48,726 bases of DNA from Smittium mucronatum (lineage: Eukaryota; Kickxellomycota; Harpellomycetes; Harpellales; Legeriomycetaceae): assembly GCA_001953115.1 (NCBI GenBank), contig LSSL01002305.1:1-48726 (forward strand). Reading direction: 5' to 3'. The notes under the pieces were generated by a model. That model ran no database searches and was not told the origin of the DNA. It saw nothing but the letters and a program-made list of their open reading frames with translations. Of this stretch, positions 36,596 to 48,160 are shown piece by piece. Position numbers and translations under genes: made by a program. The number at the start of each line of letters is the position of its first letter. Position 1 is the stretch's first letter.

Positions 36596-37730
36596 TTAAT
36601 GTTTATTGGATCACAGAATTGAGGTCAACTCAATCATAATTTTTTGCTAGAAGTTGTTAACTAAAAAATATAGAACTTTTCTCGGTTAAATTTTTATTTT
36701 TGCTTTAAAAGGAACAAGAAAATTACAAATATAATGACCTCATTGTCCAAGCGATAGAATAGACGAATTCGAAAATTTTTTAAAGTAGGTAAGAGATAAA
36801 TTAGCCTATTTTTGATTTATTTATTATCTTTACTTTTGCTTTAGTTTTCGAATGAAATGCGTATGTAAACGTAATTGTGAATTGAATTGCTAATATTTTT
36901 GCGATTGTATTTGTGTATGTGATTGTAATTGAGATTTTGACTAATAAAAATTTTCATTTGCAAATTAATTCATTTTTTCGATTTAAAAAAAAAATAAACA
37001 CTTGAATTTTCTTTTAATTAATTAATTATATTATAATTATCATTGAAATTATAATTGTTTTTAAGGATTGTCTATACTAATAAATAAGGATAATTTTTTA
37101 ATGATATATTAGGATATAAATTGTTTAATATATTTAAACACATGAAATTTATCAATATTTATAATAAATTAGGGGGTTTTCCGAGATAAACTTAATTCGA
37201 CAACTAAAAAAAATCCAAACAAAAAAATACTAAAAATAATACTAGCCTTACCCATTTTTTATTTAAATCGATATTTTCTAAAACAATTTTTTTATAAAGA
37301 GATAAAATTAAATTTTGGAATACCTATAAAGTAAAATAAATTTAAAAAAGGGAATCTTACCTAATAATCGTGTGGCCTAATTTATAGAGTTTTTTAATCA
37401 AAGCTTAACCAAAATAGCTCATCTTTAAAGCGTTTGAATTATTTATAAGTAAAATATTATTATATTCAGACAAAGATTAAAAAAGAAGGGTAAAACTCTA
37501 ATTTTAATGGTCCTAAAATATTAAAAAACAAATACATGTGCTATATCGAACACAATGGAATTTTGATTTTCAAAAAATGAAAAAGCAAATAAAAACACAT
37601 TAGAAGTCTCATTGAATTTGAAAAATAAAAAAAATAAACATGTTTTCAAACAAAAAAAAATCCACACAATGCATTTAAAAAATAAAAGCATTGAAATTTG
37701 CATTCTCAATTGAAAAAGAAAAGAAAAGAA

Positions 37731-37760
37731 ATAAACCAATATAAACCAATATAAACCAAT
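37731..37760. repeat. ATAAACCAAT tandem repeat, 3 units
   Basis: Three exact ten-base units lie in tandem inside the inverted-repeat element. Confidence 0.95.
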
Positions 37761-37971
37761 ATAATTTTACATAATCAAACCGCAATATAATTATTTTGAT
37801 TTTTTTTTTCAGTACAAAATTAGTTCTAATAGTACTTGTAATATTTTTTTTTAATGTAAGAATGATTAAATTTTTAAAACTGAAAATCTGTAAATTTTTT
37901 AGCTATTATCAGCTAATAGCAAAACATGTAATGATTTTTATTTTTTAATTCTATGATTAAGCAAAAAGCGC

Positions 37972-38234
37972 CTTTTTTAAGACAAAATTCTATTGGGTAA
38001 ATATGTGAACTTTTTTATAACGAAATTACTAAAAAGAGATAAAGATTATATTTACTTTCTATTATTTATTTTTAAATTTATCACATAATTAATATGAATT
38101 TAATTCGATAAAATAATATGTTCGAAAAAGTTATTAGATCAATAATGACCAATAAAAATAACAGAGATCTCAAACCCACATAGTGGATAAAATTGCGGCT
38201 AAAATCTCAAAATCATATAAAAAACATATATATC
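37972..38234 (-). repeat. Right arm of the long inverted repeat
   Basis: This is the reverse-complement partner of 36331-36595. Many differences between the arms are transitions, so the element is not recent. Confidence 0.9.
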
Positions 38235-39685
38235 AAACATTATATCTTAATTTATTTTGCAGCTTTCTATTTTTTTTAAATTTCATGAATTTTTTGTTTT
38301 TACGTATCTCAAAACGGAATTCAGATGGTTTTATGACATAAGTTTAGCTAATTTTTTTGATTATTCAACCTAATTTCAAAAAAATTTATATATTCGATTA
38401 TATTATTTTCAATTAGAAATCTTAATCTCTTATATTTTTAATTAATGGTAATATTTATGGTTTTTTAAATATCAGTGAGTTTTCAAAATAATTTTTTTTT
38501 CAATCATCAAAGTTTGTGACCCAAATTTATTTTTGGTTTATATTTATTCTAATTAAAAATGGTTTTCGTTGTGAAAAGAAAGAAGATTTATAGGTAAAGT
38601 TTTCAGTGTAATTAAAAAAATATTTTTAATAAAATAAATTTTTTTTTATTTTTATTTTAGATTTTAATTGAGATATAAATGATAATATAAACCATTATTT
38701 ACGTATTTTGAATGAAATTAATAGTTGGATTATTTTTATAAATTTTTAATTTTTTTATAACTATTTTTATTTATAATCACTTTTTTTTGTTAAATAATAA
38801 AAAATAATGTATAGTTTAATGCAAACGAAAAAAAATTAATAAATATGAACATGCTAAAGTTGTAAATTTAATTTAATTTTGTGCAAAATTTTGATGAAAA
38901 TAATATCATATATATTAATTGCGACTTCAACAGAAATTTTTTAAAAACACCGATTTAAATTTCTCCTAGAAATTTCACTAATCATTTTTTAACTTTAAAA
39001 AATAAAATAATTAACAAATAATCTTAGATTTTTAATTATTACTTATTTTTCCTTGTGTGGTGAAACTTACAATAAAATTTACAATGCCTTTATTATTATT
39101 ATGAATGTGCTAACCGTTGAAAATGTTTTTTTATAATAAAAATTTATTATTCGATATTATCAAAAAAAATAACAAAATTTAAAAATGAACAAAATTTAGA
39201 TCAAAAATAAAAAATAATTGAAATTTATTTGTATAAGAAAAAATTTTAGCTTGAAAATCAGATGAAATTAATAAGATATATTGCTAAAAAATTTATAAAT
39301 ATTTTTATTACCTAATATCAATTAAAATCTATCATTCTGAATGAAGTAAATGATTTAACTAATAGGTAGATATAGGTATAAGGGTTTTATCATTTAAAAA
39401 AAAAGTGTTCAGTATCTTTCGAAAAAGATATCTTTTTTCTTTTAATAAATTTAATTTTCTCTTTTAAAAATATTTTGGTTATATTTTAATTGTAATAATA
39501 TTATTAATGTTCATTTAAGAACAAAAGTTTTTTTTATATAACTCAAAGAGTATTAAATTTGTCTTATTAACGTATATTAAAAGATATGTTCATAATATTA
39601 CTAAAAGTGCTATAGAATAAAAAAAGTCATGCCATTAAAAATAAAATCAGTCATATTTTGGAATTAAAATAAAGTCTATTAATTT

Positions 39686-39710
39686 TTATTTATTTATTTA
39701 TTTATTTATT
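39686..39710. repeat. TTTA microsatellite
   Basis: About six units of a four-base AT repeat in the gene desert. Confidence 0.8.
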
Positions 39711-42700
39711 AAATTTATAGATTAAAGTTCTCATAAAAAAATTAAATCACGTATGATATTGTTATGTAATTAAAAATATCCAAAAAATAGAACTGCTATT
39801 AAATTTGGAATCTGAAAAATGTAATAAATATTTACAACCACTAAATTTAATTACCTTGAAAAATAAAAGATATTTACAGCTTAGTTTTTAATCCTGAAAA
39901 CGCACTTTAAAGCCGAAAAAAATACAGAAAAATAAGATTTAAAATTTTGAAGGATCTATTTCTATTTTTTGATATAAAATTCCATTTCAATAGTGCTATT
40001 TAATTGGAGCTTATCCATAATTAAATAAATAATAAAAAAAGATTAAATTTTGAAAAAAAATTTCTGATAGGATCATGATTAAATAATTTCCGTTTTATTA
40101 TTAGAAATTTAGTTCCAAATCAATTTTAATCATTAGATATTAAAAATTATCTAATTTATAGAATATACTTAATTTTATATAAAACAAAATTATTCGATTG
40201 GATAACAAACGCCACTAATAACAATATCAAAAAAAAAATCCTAATTAGAATCGTTACCAATTAGATCAATTTAAATAAAAATCAAATTATATAAAACAAA
40301 AATCATCCAATTTATTTATTTTACTAAAAATAGAGTGCTGAATAATCAATTAATACAAAATTTTTATCAACTTATTTAAATTTAAAGAGATTAGACCGAT
40401 TTTTTGGTGATAGGTGTAAGTTTTCCTGTTAATTTTTTAAACATATTACAAATATCTATCTCTCATACGATTTTACTCTATATTTTTATCTTGTGTTTAG
40501 AATTCAGGTTAAAAAAATTTACTATCAAATTAATAATAGAAATGTGTCCGGATGAATTTAATTTAGATTTATGTGTTTAGAAGATATTATGGACAGCATA
40601 ATTTTTTTTCTCCAAAATTTTATAGGTAAATTTTATTTAAAATTAATATATTCATAAAAAGAAATTTATAGTATCAAAAATTATATTTGATTTACATAAT
40701 GTTGATTCCTCCTAAAAATCATTTTCTGAATATGATATTTTAAGCGAACACAAAATTTTTTATTTCAATTCGAAATTTTTATTTAAAAGTAAAAAGTTTG
40801 AATGGATGAAATTTTTTTTATCTATTTATGCCATTTATGCATCATCTTAAATATTTACAGACGGAGGGGGTAAATATTTAAACGAATAGGCTTTTATATT
40901 TATTTTAATAAGAATTTACAGAAAACAAAAATAGAAATAGAAATATGTGAGCTTTAATTCCAAGATTTCGGCCAATTTTTAACAGAATAATTTATAAATG
41001 TCAATTAATATAGATTCCTAGATAAAATAAAGTATAACTCTTAATTTTCTGCACCTCTTGATAATCAATTATCAACCACTATTTTAAAGGAGTTTATTAA
41101 TATCAAATATCCTACTAAAGCTATTATTTGATTAGCGATAAATATGAAATAGGTTCAAAAAAACTATCCAGGTGCAATTTATTCTATTATTTTCAGGAAA
41201 ATCATAATGACTAATAGTAATTTTTGTTAAAATATAATTCAGCTTCAAAATTTTTATATAAAACATATATAATAACAATATTGGTGATAAAAATACTTCT
41301 CTTTAGATCTCCCATTTTCACAAAAATCTATCTTCTAATTTTTAATATAATATATACTTATTTCATCAAATTATCATTCTATATAGTTTCCCAAAATATC
41401 GAATAATAAAAAAAAAAGAACACTAAAGAAATAAATGCAACAAAATTATTTCAAATATTTAAAAATATTCTTTGCAATACAAATCCATAAAGATAATGGG
41501 TTTCTAAGGATTTTATTAAAACGATATTTATCCAATCAATAAAAAATCTTTTATTAAATAGAAATTGTATAAATATTCTCGAAATAAAATTTTGTATATT
41601 AGAATTTTAATTTTGAGTTTAAAGACTTTAGATATAAAATAAAATGAAAATTAAATAACTAGATTTTATATACATAATAAGTACGGTCTTTTAAAAAACC
41701 AAACATAAATGTAATAGATATTACACTAAAAAAATATCATAAAAGCTATCTTCAGTCTATCTTTGATAATGAGCTCTATTTTTTTTACGATTTTAATTTA
41801 TTTTTTTACAATCTTCTTCAATATTTGTCAATTTTACTCGTTGTTTGAATTTTTAAATACCAATAAAAAAATACCAAAATAGAAGTTAAGTTGGGAAACT
41901 CCAAAAAAAGGTTCTATGTTAGAATTATGCTTTTAAGGAGGTGAAAATGTGAAATGTATATATCCAATGATTTTTTTACATTTAATTAGAACGGTATTGA
42001 ATTTTTTTGACGATTTAAATATTTAATTTAATTAGAGATATATTTTAAAATATGTGAATTAGTGATTATCTTTTATATCTGATGCATTTTTGTTTATTCC
42101 ATTGATAATTTTATTCTATTTAAACATAATGTGTTTATTTTAACTAAATTTTTTTGGTCCCGTGTCTGGATTTCATAATATATATTTTTTTCTTGTGGTT
42201 TGCTAGTATTTTTTTTTCTAAAATAGAAATTGAATACAAATGATATTGATATTGGTATTGCGTATTTTCTTTAACAAATTCGGAAAAGGTGATAAAAGAC
42301 ACGTTAATTCAAATTATAATTAAATAAAATAAATTAAGTCCAAAAAAGGCAAAATATTTCCATAAAATATCGTTTATATCGAGATTATATTTTTTTTAAA
42401 AGAAAGTTATTTATATTATTCAAATACCAGAAAAAACCAAGCTAAAAATACATTAAAAGGAAAAAATAATTAATTAATTTCATCACACACCGATCTTTCG
42501 CGCTAGCGGCTCTTTACCCACTGGGAATTGGTTCAAGGGCTTATTTTTTGAGAAAAATGTGAAATATTTGAATGAAAAATGTGAAAATTAATAATTAAAT
42601 TAAAAGTGATGTAGAATCAAAGTGCAGAATCAAAATTGAATAAAACACTTGAATATAAATACTCCAAATTATTTAAAAGTTGCAAATCTCTAAAAAATAG

Positions 42701-44903
42701 AAAATAAAACCCGCATTTTCTTTTTAAATTTTTTCATTTAAAAAAAGCTTTAATTATTCTTTTAAGTCCTAATTTACATAAAAAAAGTAGGAAAAAATCC
42801 TGAAAAGGATGGGTTTTAAATGGATGGGGGTTCACTAATAAATAATAAATTATTTCATATGATGCACCTAATATTCATTTGATCAAGTTGATAAATGTCG
42901 ATTTTACAAATATAATATTCAATCCTTTATTTATCAGATTTAAAAAACTGATAATTGAGTATTTACACGATGTTTTTTTGATAACTTATAATTTGGATTA
43001 AAAAAGTAATTATAAACCATCGGATGTTCCATCGTGATCGAGTTTGATTTAAAATTTAATTTTTAGACTTCTTTTATTGGAGAAAAAACAAGAAATATTT
43101 CAAAAATGTTGGAATTTAAACTAGCTATAAAAAAATATTCTAATATAATTAATATTTTATTAATAGTTCTTTTTAATATTAACTGCTTACAACAGATTGT
43201 GATTATGGTTCTTTTATAAATGATTTTTATGGTAAATAAAAAAAACTGCGCATATAATCAAAGAATAACCTATAGTATTATCAATCAAACATTTTTCTTA
43301 TAAAATTTTTTAAATAAAATAACTTAGGCTGATATTAAATAAACATATGATTTTTTATGAAATCCATTTTTTATAAAAATATTCACGTATGGGCTTAATG
43401 GCCAATTAATAGAATTTGATTGCTGAGTTTTGTGAATATAATCTAACTTTTGAATGGGTGGTTTTATGTACTAAAAACAAATATATATATATGTATATTA
43501 TCTAAATTTATTCAAATAAAAAAAATCTGTTTATAAATTATACGTAGCTCATATTTTGGTTTGAAATTATTCAAAGATTAAACATAAACTGGTATGAAAG
43601 CTGGTAAATCTGACCATTTTTTCATAATCAAGACATAATTTTCTCGAGTGTGAGATAATTCATTTTCGAATTATTATATTTTTTTTCCAACTTTTTTTGA
43701 TTTTTTTTTAAAAAGTAACTTACTATTTCAAGTTGGGTTTTATTTTTTTGTATTCGATTTCACTTTTTCAGAATATAACTCGCTAAATACAACCAGAACT
43801 TACTTTTTAAGAATTAATAATCAGATTTTTGTAAAAAAGTATCGAAAAGATGTATTATATCCAACTGAAATATATTATCTCTTTTATAATAGATATTAAG
43901 CCTTTAGTAGTGGAAAAGCTGGATTGAATGGGATGTAGCATGATAGCAATACTTCAAGTAGATACCAATAAGTTTTGGTCTAGCTAGCTGGTTAAGGACT
44001 CTGGTAATAATAACGCACAAATTTTTTTGATAAACAACTCATTTTCAGCGAATCAAATTATTTGGAGGATTGGATAATATAAAGTAATTAAAATAAAATT
44101 TATCCGATATGAAGGTTCTAAATTATTGTTTTAGATAGGCAGATCTTTTTAAGCATAGAAGATGGTAGAGACTTCTATTTCTAGAGCTATAATCTAACTA
44201 ATAACCATTTTCAGCCCAAATATGGTATTTTTGTATTTTTTTTATCTGGTTGAGATTTCAAAAATAAGTTTTTTTCAAAATATTCACATATAGGGTGTAA
44301 TCTTTCAACGAGATTCTTGCTTGAGAGATTTCTAAACTAAAAAAAAATAATCAAATATTATAGGTTATTTTTCTAGATATTCTATTTGGAAAAAGTTATA
44401 ACTTATTCTGCGATAAAGATCTACCAATAATATATTCTTAAGCTTATAACGTGATTGTAAAATAAATTTCCCCTATCATACATCTTTCATCTAGATTTAC
44501 GAGAGAAAACGTGAAAATTTATACTGTGGGAAAATCAGGTATTTAATGTCTCATTATTGGTTTATGATATATTTAAAACATCAATAAAAATTTGTTTTAG
44601 TCATTTCATATTCCGAAAGTTCTGAAATGGTTACTATTACATTAAAAAATCTAAATTTTTATCTCGATTAGAAAATAAGATTACATTTATTGAACTCACC
44701 AATGTTTTCTTTAGAGTCTGAAAAAAGCACTAATAAAATTATATAGTCGGATAAGAGCAACGAAGGGATTATCTAATTAAATTGAATTCGATTTTACGGT
44801 AAGATTTCCCAAGATTGAAAAATGTTTGTATATATAGGGTTATAAGGAATACATGAGGCAGAAAGGAATTTGAAAAAATGAATAAGAAAATTATTTTTTG
44901 AAG

Positions 44904-45816
44904 ATGTCAGTAAAAGTGTTTTCCGATGTTGGTTATATTGCTGGTAGCTCCGGCCTTTAACATACACTAGATGTTTATGTCCCCGAGGAGTCTACCAGTC
45001 CATCAAAACCTCAGCTAGTCATTTATATCAACGGCGGCTGTTAAAAATCAGGAGATAAGCACGATTATGTAAATTTGGAAAAGTCTCTATCTTCCAAAAC
45101 CTATCAGAGAAAAGAAGGAAGCTCTCAGCAGCTCTCTGTTGCTGTAATAAATTACAGACTTAGCTCCAAAACTTATGAAACCAACGAGTCTAGGAATCCC
45201 GCACAACTTCTCGACACAATCAGTGCAATAGGTTATCTGTTTTTTAAATCACGAGGCATACAGATATGATCAGGAGAAGATTCATTTAGTCGGTCACTCG
45301 GTTGGAGGCCATTTGACAGGACTAGTATGTCTCGAACATCCTATATCCTGGGACTCATTGAAAGCTCCCGGATCCAATAAGCCGTTGACTTCATGTATGG
45401 TTTCGGTTATTGGAGTATCCGGGATTTATGACACCGAGGATTTTTTTAAACAAAAACGAGGGAATCTTAAACTCGTTGACCAAACATTTGGCACCGATGA
45501 GAATGTTTATAGATGTTCTTCCCCTCAATTTGCACCGTTTGATGCGGCGGAATGGGATCTATGGAGTTCAGTTCTTCCAAAAAGTAAGTTTATCAAACAA
45601 GCTGGAATTATTCCTAATATACGCTAATTGGTATTGCACAGCAAGGGTGATGAAAAGATAGATTTCGTAAACAGTAATCCACACTTCATTAAATTGCAAA
45701 AAATTAATATTAATCGTGTAAGATGTTTGAATCAGATTAAGGAACCCATTTTGGCACTCTGCAATCCCCTGAGTTTATTTGATATGTCCCCAACTTCATA
45801 TTGGGGCTATAGATAA
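44904..45816 (+). pseudogene. BNA7: Kynurenine formamidase-like alpha/beta hydrolase pseudogene
   Basis: Translation from ATG 44904 gives a protein resembling kynurenine formamidase, which hydrolyses N-formylkynurenine in tryptophan breakdown towards NAD. It is broken four times. TAA at 44958 falls just before HTLDVYVPEES. TAA at 45042 falls inside the oxyanion motif, read as NGGC-stop-KSGDKHDY where the family has HGGGW. A run of six T at 45240-45245 shifts the frame by one, and reading five T restores LFLNHEAYRYDQEKIHLVGH. TAA at 45625 precedes LVLHSKGDEKIDFV. The nucleophile elbow GHSVGGHL is still intact. The usual C-terminal His region is not evident. Protein similarity persists along the whole length, so the loss looks recent. 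No GT-AG intron of reasonable size removes the stops. It could also be another member of this hydrolase group. Confidence 0.82.
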
Positions 45817-46525
45817 GTATTCTCACAATTCAGATGTTTTAAATCAAATCTTTTCCGAAATGCAGTTAATTTAACTCTATAAACTTATAAATATTTCGAG
45901 ACGTTATTTTCATAGTCATTAGATATATTTTTTATGAATGATCTATTAATACTGTTTACAAACATTTTAATTTTTGAAAGCTGTTGATTTTATCTGAAAA
46001 GGCATCAAAAAATATTCACTGAGGAGGAGGGAGGGGGGGACTAGATAAGACAATTGTTAACTTTTTTTTAAAAGTTTGTACATTATTATCATTCATTTTA
46101 GAATTTCAATGGAATTAAAGGTTTTGGGGGTTTAAAGCGGTCATTTTAATTTGTGAGTTGATAGTTCCTTACTAAAACTGGTTGGTTCCTGGATATGAGG
46201 GATAGTACTAAGAGTTTATCTTCATTTTTTTGTTTATAAAACCTCAATTGCTAATGACATTTTAGGAATGGAGATCCTCGTTTTTCGAGAAAAATAGATG
46301 GTATTACTCTTTTACTAAATTGTGGAATGTAGCCAATAGTAATTCTTAATTTTCAAAAACGATCGGAGCTCATTGGGGAATTTGTTTGTTTGATCGATAA
46401 TAAGATTTGATTATCTAATAATCTTTAATAAGAATAATAATTTTTCCTACAAAAGCACTTATAGAAGGGGTTTACGATTCCTGAGTCCCTTAACCATCGA
46501 ACAAAAACACAATATAATTCTAAAG
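45817..46525. other. Region upstream of MEU1
   Basis: No gene is seen. It includes the G-rich tract at 46020-46039 and presumably the MEU1 promoter. Confidence 0.4.
46020..46039 (+). other. G-rich homopurine tract upstream of MEU1
   Basis: GAG triplets are followed by a run of seven G, about 490 bases before the MEU1 start codon. It resembles the tract upstream of PEX12. Confidence 0.5.
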
Positions 46526-47440
46526 ATGAGCGAGGCAAGTAAAATCAAAAACGTGCGATTTGGGGTAATAGGGGGTACAGGACTTTACAAGCTGGATGGG
46601 TTGAAACACATTGAGACCCTTGATTTGGATACGCCATATGGGAAACCTAGTAGCCCTATCCAAATATTCGAAACTGAATCCGGAAATCAAATAGCTTTCC
46701 TAGCAAGACATGGAGAAAAACACACATTGTTGCCTTCCGAGGTTCCATACAGATCCAATATTGCTGCTTTAAGACACATCGGTGTTCTTGCCATCCTTGC
46801 CTTTTCCTCAGTAGGATCTTTACAGGAACACATTGCTCCTGGAGACTTCGTCGTACCAGATCAGATTATAGATCGTACCAAGGGTGTCCGTAAGGATTCA
46901 TTCTTCGGCCAAGGTTTAATAGGACACTCCTCTTTCGGAGAACCGTTCCATTCCGGCCTTTCTCAAGTTATCATGTCTTGTAAAGATTCCCTGAATGAAT
47001 CTAAACTCATTCAAGGTGGAACTTTAATTGCCATGGAGGGCCCCGCATTTTCTACAAGAGCTGAATCGAGATTGTACCAGTCTTGGGGAGGTTCAGTTAT
47101 TAATATGTCCTCGGTCCCTGAAGCTAAATTAGCTAGAGAGGCTGAAATGGCTTACCAATTGGTATGTATGGCTACCGATTATGACAGTTGGAGACTAAAT
47201 GAGGAGCCTGTCTCCACCTCTACTGTTATGTTGACTTTGTCCAAGAATGGGAACAATGCCGCTCTATTATTGAAGGCCGTTCTTCCCCAAATAGAGGAAA
47301 AGCTCTATAACTCCTCAGTAGAGCCTGCTTTTTTTACCAAAACTGGAAGTATTCTCCAAAATTCCATTTTCATGCCCAAAGAACTAATAAGTCAGGCCCA
47401 AATATCCAATCTTAAATATATGTTCCCTGAAGAGTTTTAA
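46526..47440 (+). CDS. MEU1: S-methyl-5'-thioadenosine phosphorylase
   Basis: This enzyme cleaves methylthioadenosine, a by-product of polyamine synthesis, with phosphate to adenine and methylthioribose-1-phosphate, the first step of methionine salvage. The single exon gives 304 residues; family members are about 280-340. Family motifs in order are VIGGTGLY (13-20), FLARHGEKHTLLPSEVPYRSN (phosphate and ribose binding), FSSVGSLQEHIAPGDFVVPDQ, AMEGPAFSTRAES, VINMSSVPEAKLAREAEMAY and MATDYDSW. The Asp in the TDYD motif and the Met in the INM motif place it with MTA phosphorylases rather than purine nucleoside phosphorylases. The ATG at 46526 lies shortly before the first strand, and no upstream in-frame alternative is needed. 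An AATAAA lies at 47470, 30 bases past the stop. It has no intron. Confidence 0.97.
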   Translation: MSEASKIKNVRFGVIGGTGLYKLDGLKHIETLDLDTPYGKPSSPIQIFETESGNQIAFLARHGEKHTLLPSEVPYRSNIAALRHIGVLAILAFSSVGSLQEHIAPGDFVVPDQIIDRTKGVRKDSFFGQGLIGHSSFGEPFHSGLSQVIMSCKDSLNESKLIQGGTLIAMEGPAFSTRAESRLYQSWGGSVINMSSVPEAKLAREAEMAYQLVCMATDYDSWRLNEEPVSTSTVMLTLSKNGNNAALLLKAVLPQIEEKLYNSSVEPAFFTKTGSILQNSIFMPKELISQAQISNLKYMFPEEF

Positions 47441-48105
47441 TTATCTCAACGTCTATTTATTATCTGCTTAATAAACACTGTGCTTATTAATTTTATTGCA
47501 TTTTTTACATCATACTTATGTATTGCATTATAAGCGGGTATATTATTTCAGACTATTTTCAATCATTTAGTCACTATATTTAAAGTTACTAATGAAAGAT
47601 ATATGTTCACATAGGTCTCAAGATAAACAGATAATTTTACTTTTTTATTTCCTTTAAACGAAGAATTTAGTCAATATCGATTATGGTAATTTCTTGCAAG
47701 GTCAAAAATTACATTATATATCTTCGCATGCTCTGCATATAAATGTTATACAAACAATGGGACTGTAGTATGTGGTACCATCATTTTTATTAAAATCTCG
47801 AAAAGACGAATTAGGCATCTCTATTTGTCAGCAAATATATATATATGGGAGATTCTCTTTGAGATCAGACACTTTCCTAGTAAATTTTTACTACCTTCCT
47901 AATTATGAAATACAGAGTTAAGAAAAAGTACAAAATTATTGGTTGATCTGGAATATAAAATTACAAAAAGAAATCATCTATTGGCAAAATTTTGAAAATT
48001 TATTAGTAAAAGTGTTTTACCATTTATATTGGTTTGAAAATGATTGAATTTTGTTGTAGCCAATGGTTTACACAGTAAAAAAAAGTCCGTTCTTGAAAAG
48101 AATCT
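47441..48105. other. AT-rich 3' flank of MEU1
   Basis: After the polyadenylation-like signal at 47470 this is AT-rich sequence with no gene seen. Confidence 0.45.
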
Positions 48106-48160
48106 CCCATATTGTATGTGGTTTTGAGATTTTAGCAGCGATTTTATCTACTATCGCATA
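48106..48160 (+). repeat. Partial copy of the inverted-repeat terminus
   Basis: About 42 bases, centred on TTTTGAGATTTTAGCAGCGA, match the outer part of the arm at 36346-36387 almost exactly and in the same orientation. Similarity fades after TTTTATCTACTAT. This could be the left end of another family member extending off the right edge. Confidence 0.75.

Larger units (their letters stand above)
36331..38234. mobile_element. Element with ~265-base terminal inverted repeats, probably a non-autonomous DNA transposon
   Basis: Two ~265-base arms in inverted orientation enclose ~1.4 kb. The interior is AT-rich, has GT-rich tracts near 36850-36930 and a triple ATAAACCAAT repeat, and encodes nothing recognisable. 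Long inverted termini of a few hundred bases are typical of Mutator-like and foldback elements, and a MULE transposase relic lies at the left edge of this window. I could not identify clear target-site duplications, and the exact ends are uncertain by about ten bases. Naming the superfamily is an inference. Confidence 0.6.
25701..44903. other. 19-kb AT-rich gene desert
   Basis: For about 19 kb the sequence is almost entirely A and T, and no open frame has a protein-like residue mix. Frames listed by length alone here (for example 26743-26979, 36035-36250 and 37521-37739) are Phe, Ile, Lys, Leu and Asn runs. Structure inside it: a 53-base tandem duplication (33061-33166), an inverted-repeat element (36331-38234), a TTTA run (39686-39710), an isolated GC-rich island (42486-42532) and an AT-interrupted purine tract near 40860. 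I see no convincing RNA gene. It could be a centromere-like or heterochromatic block, or very old mobile-element remains; the sequence alone does not decide. Confidence 0.7.

Noticed and set aside
42486..42540. GC-rich island as a tRNA, because GGTTCAAGG resembles box B
   Set aside because: There is no box A at the right distance and no cloverleaf or matching acceptor stem on either strand.
43976..44050. tRNA-like box A (TAGCTAGCTGG) ahead of a GGTTAAGGACTC segment
   Set aside because: I could not form an acceptor stem or a box B and T-arm downstream; the following bases are an AT run.
44904..45816. TAA reassigned to an amino acid, to rescue the formamidase frame
   Set aside because: PEX12, the LITAF gene, TYS1, MEU1 and others end properly at TAA, and a frameshift is also present, so a pseudogene is simpler.
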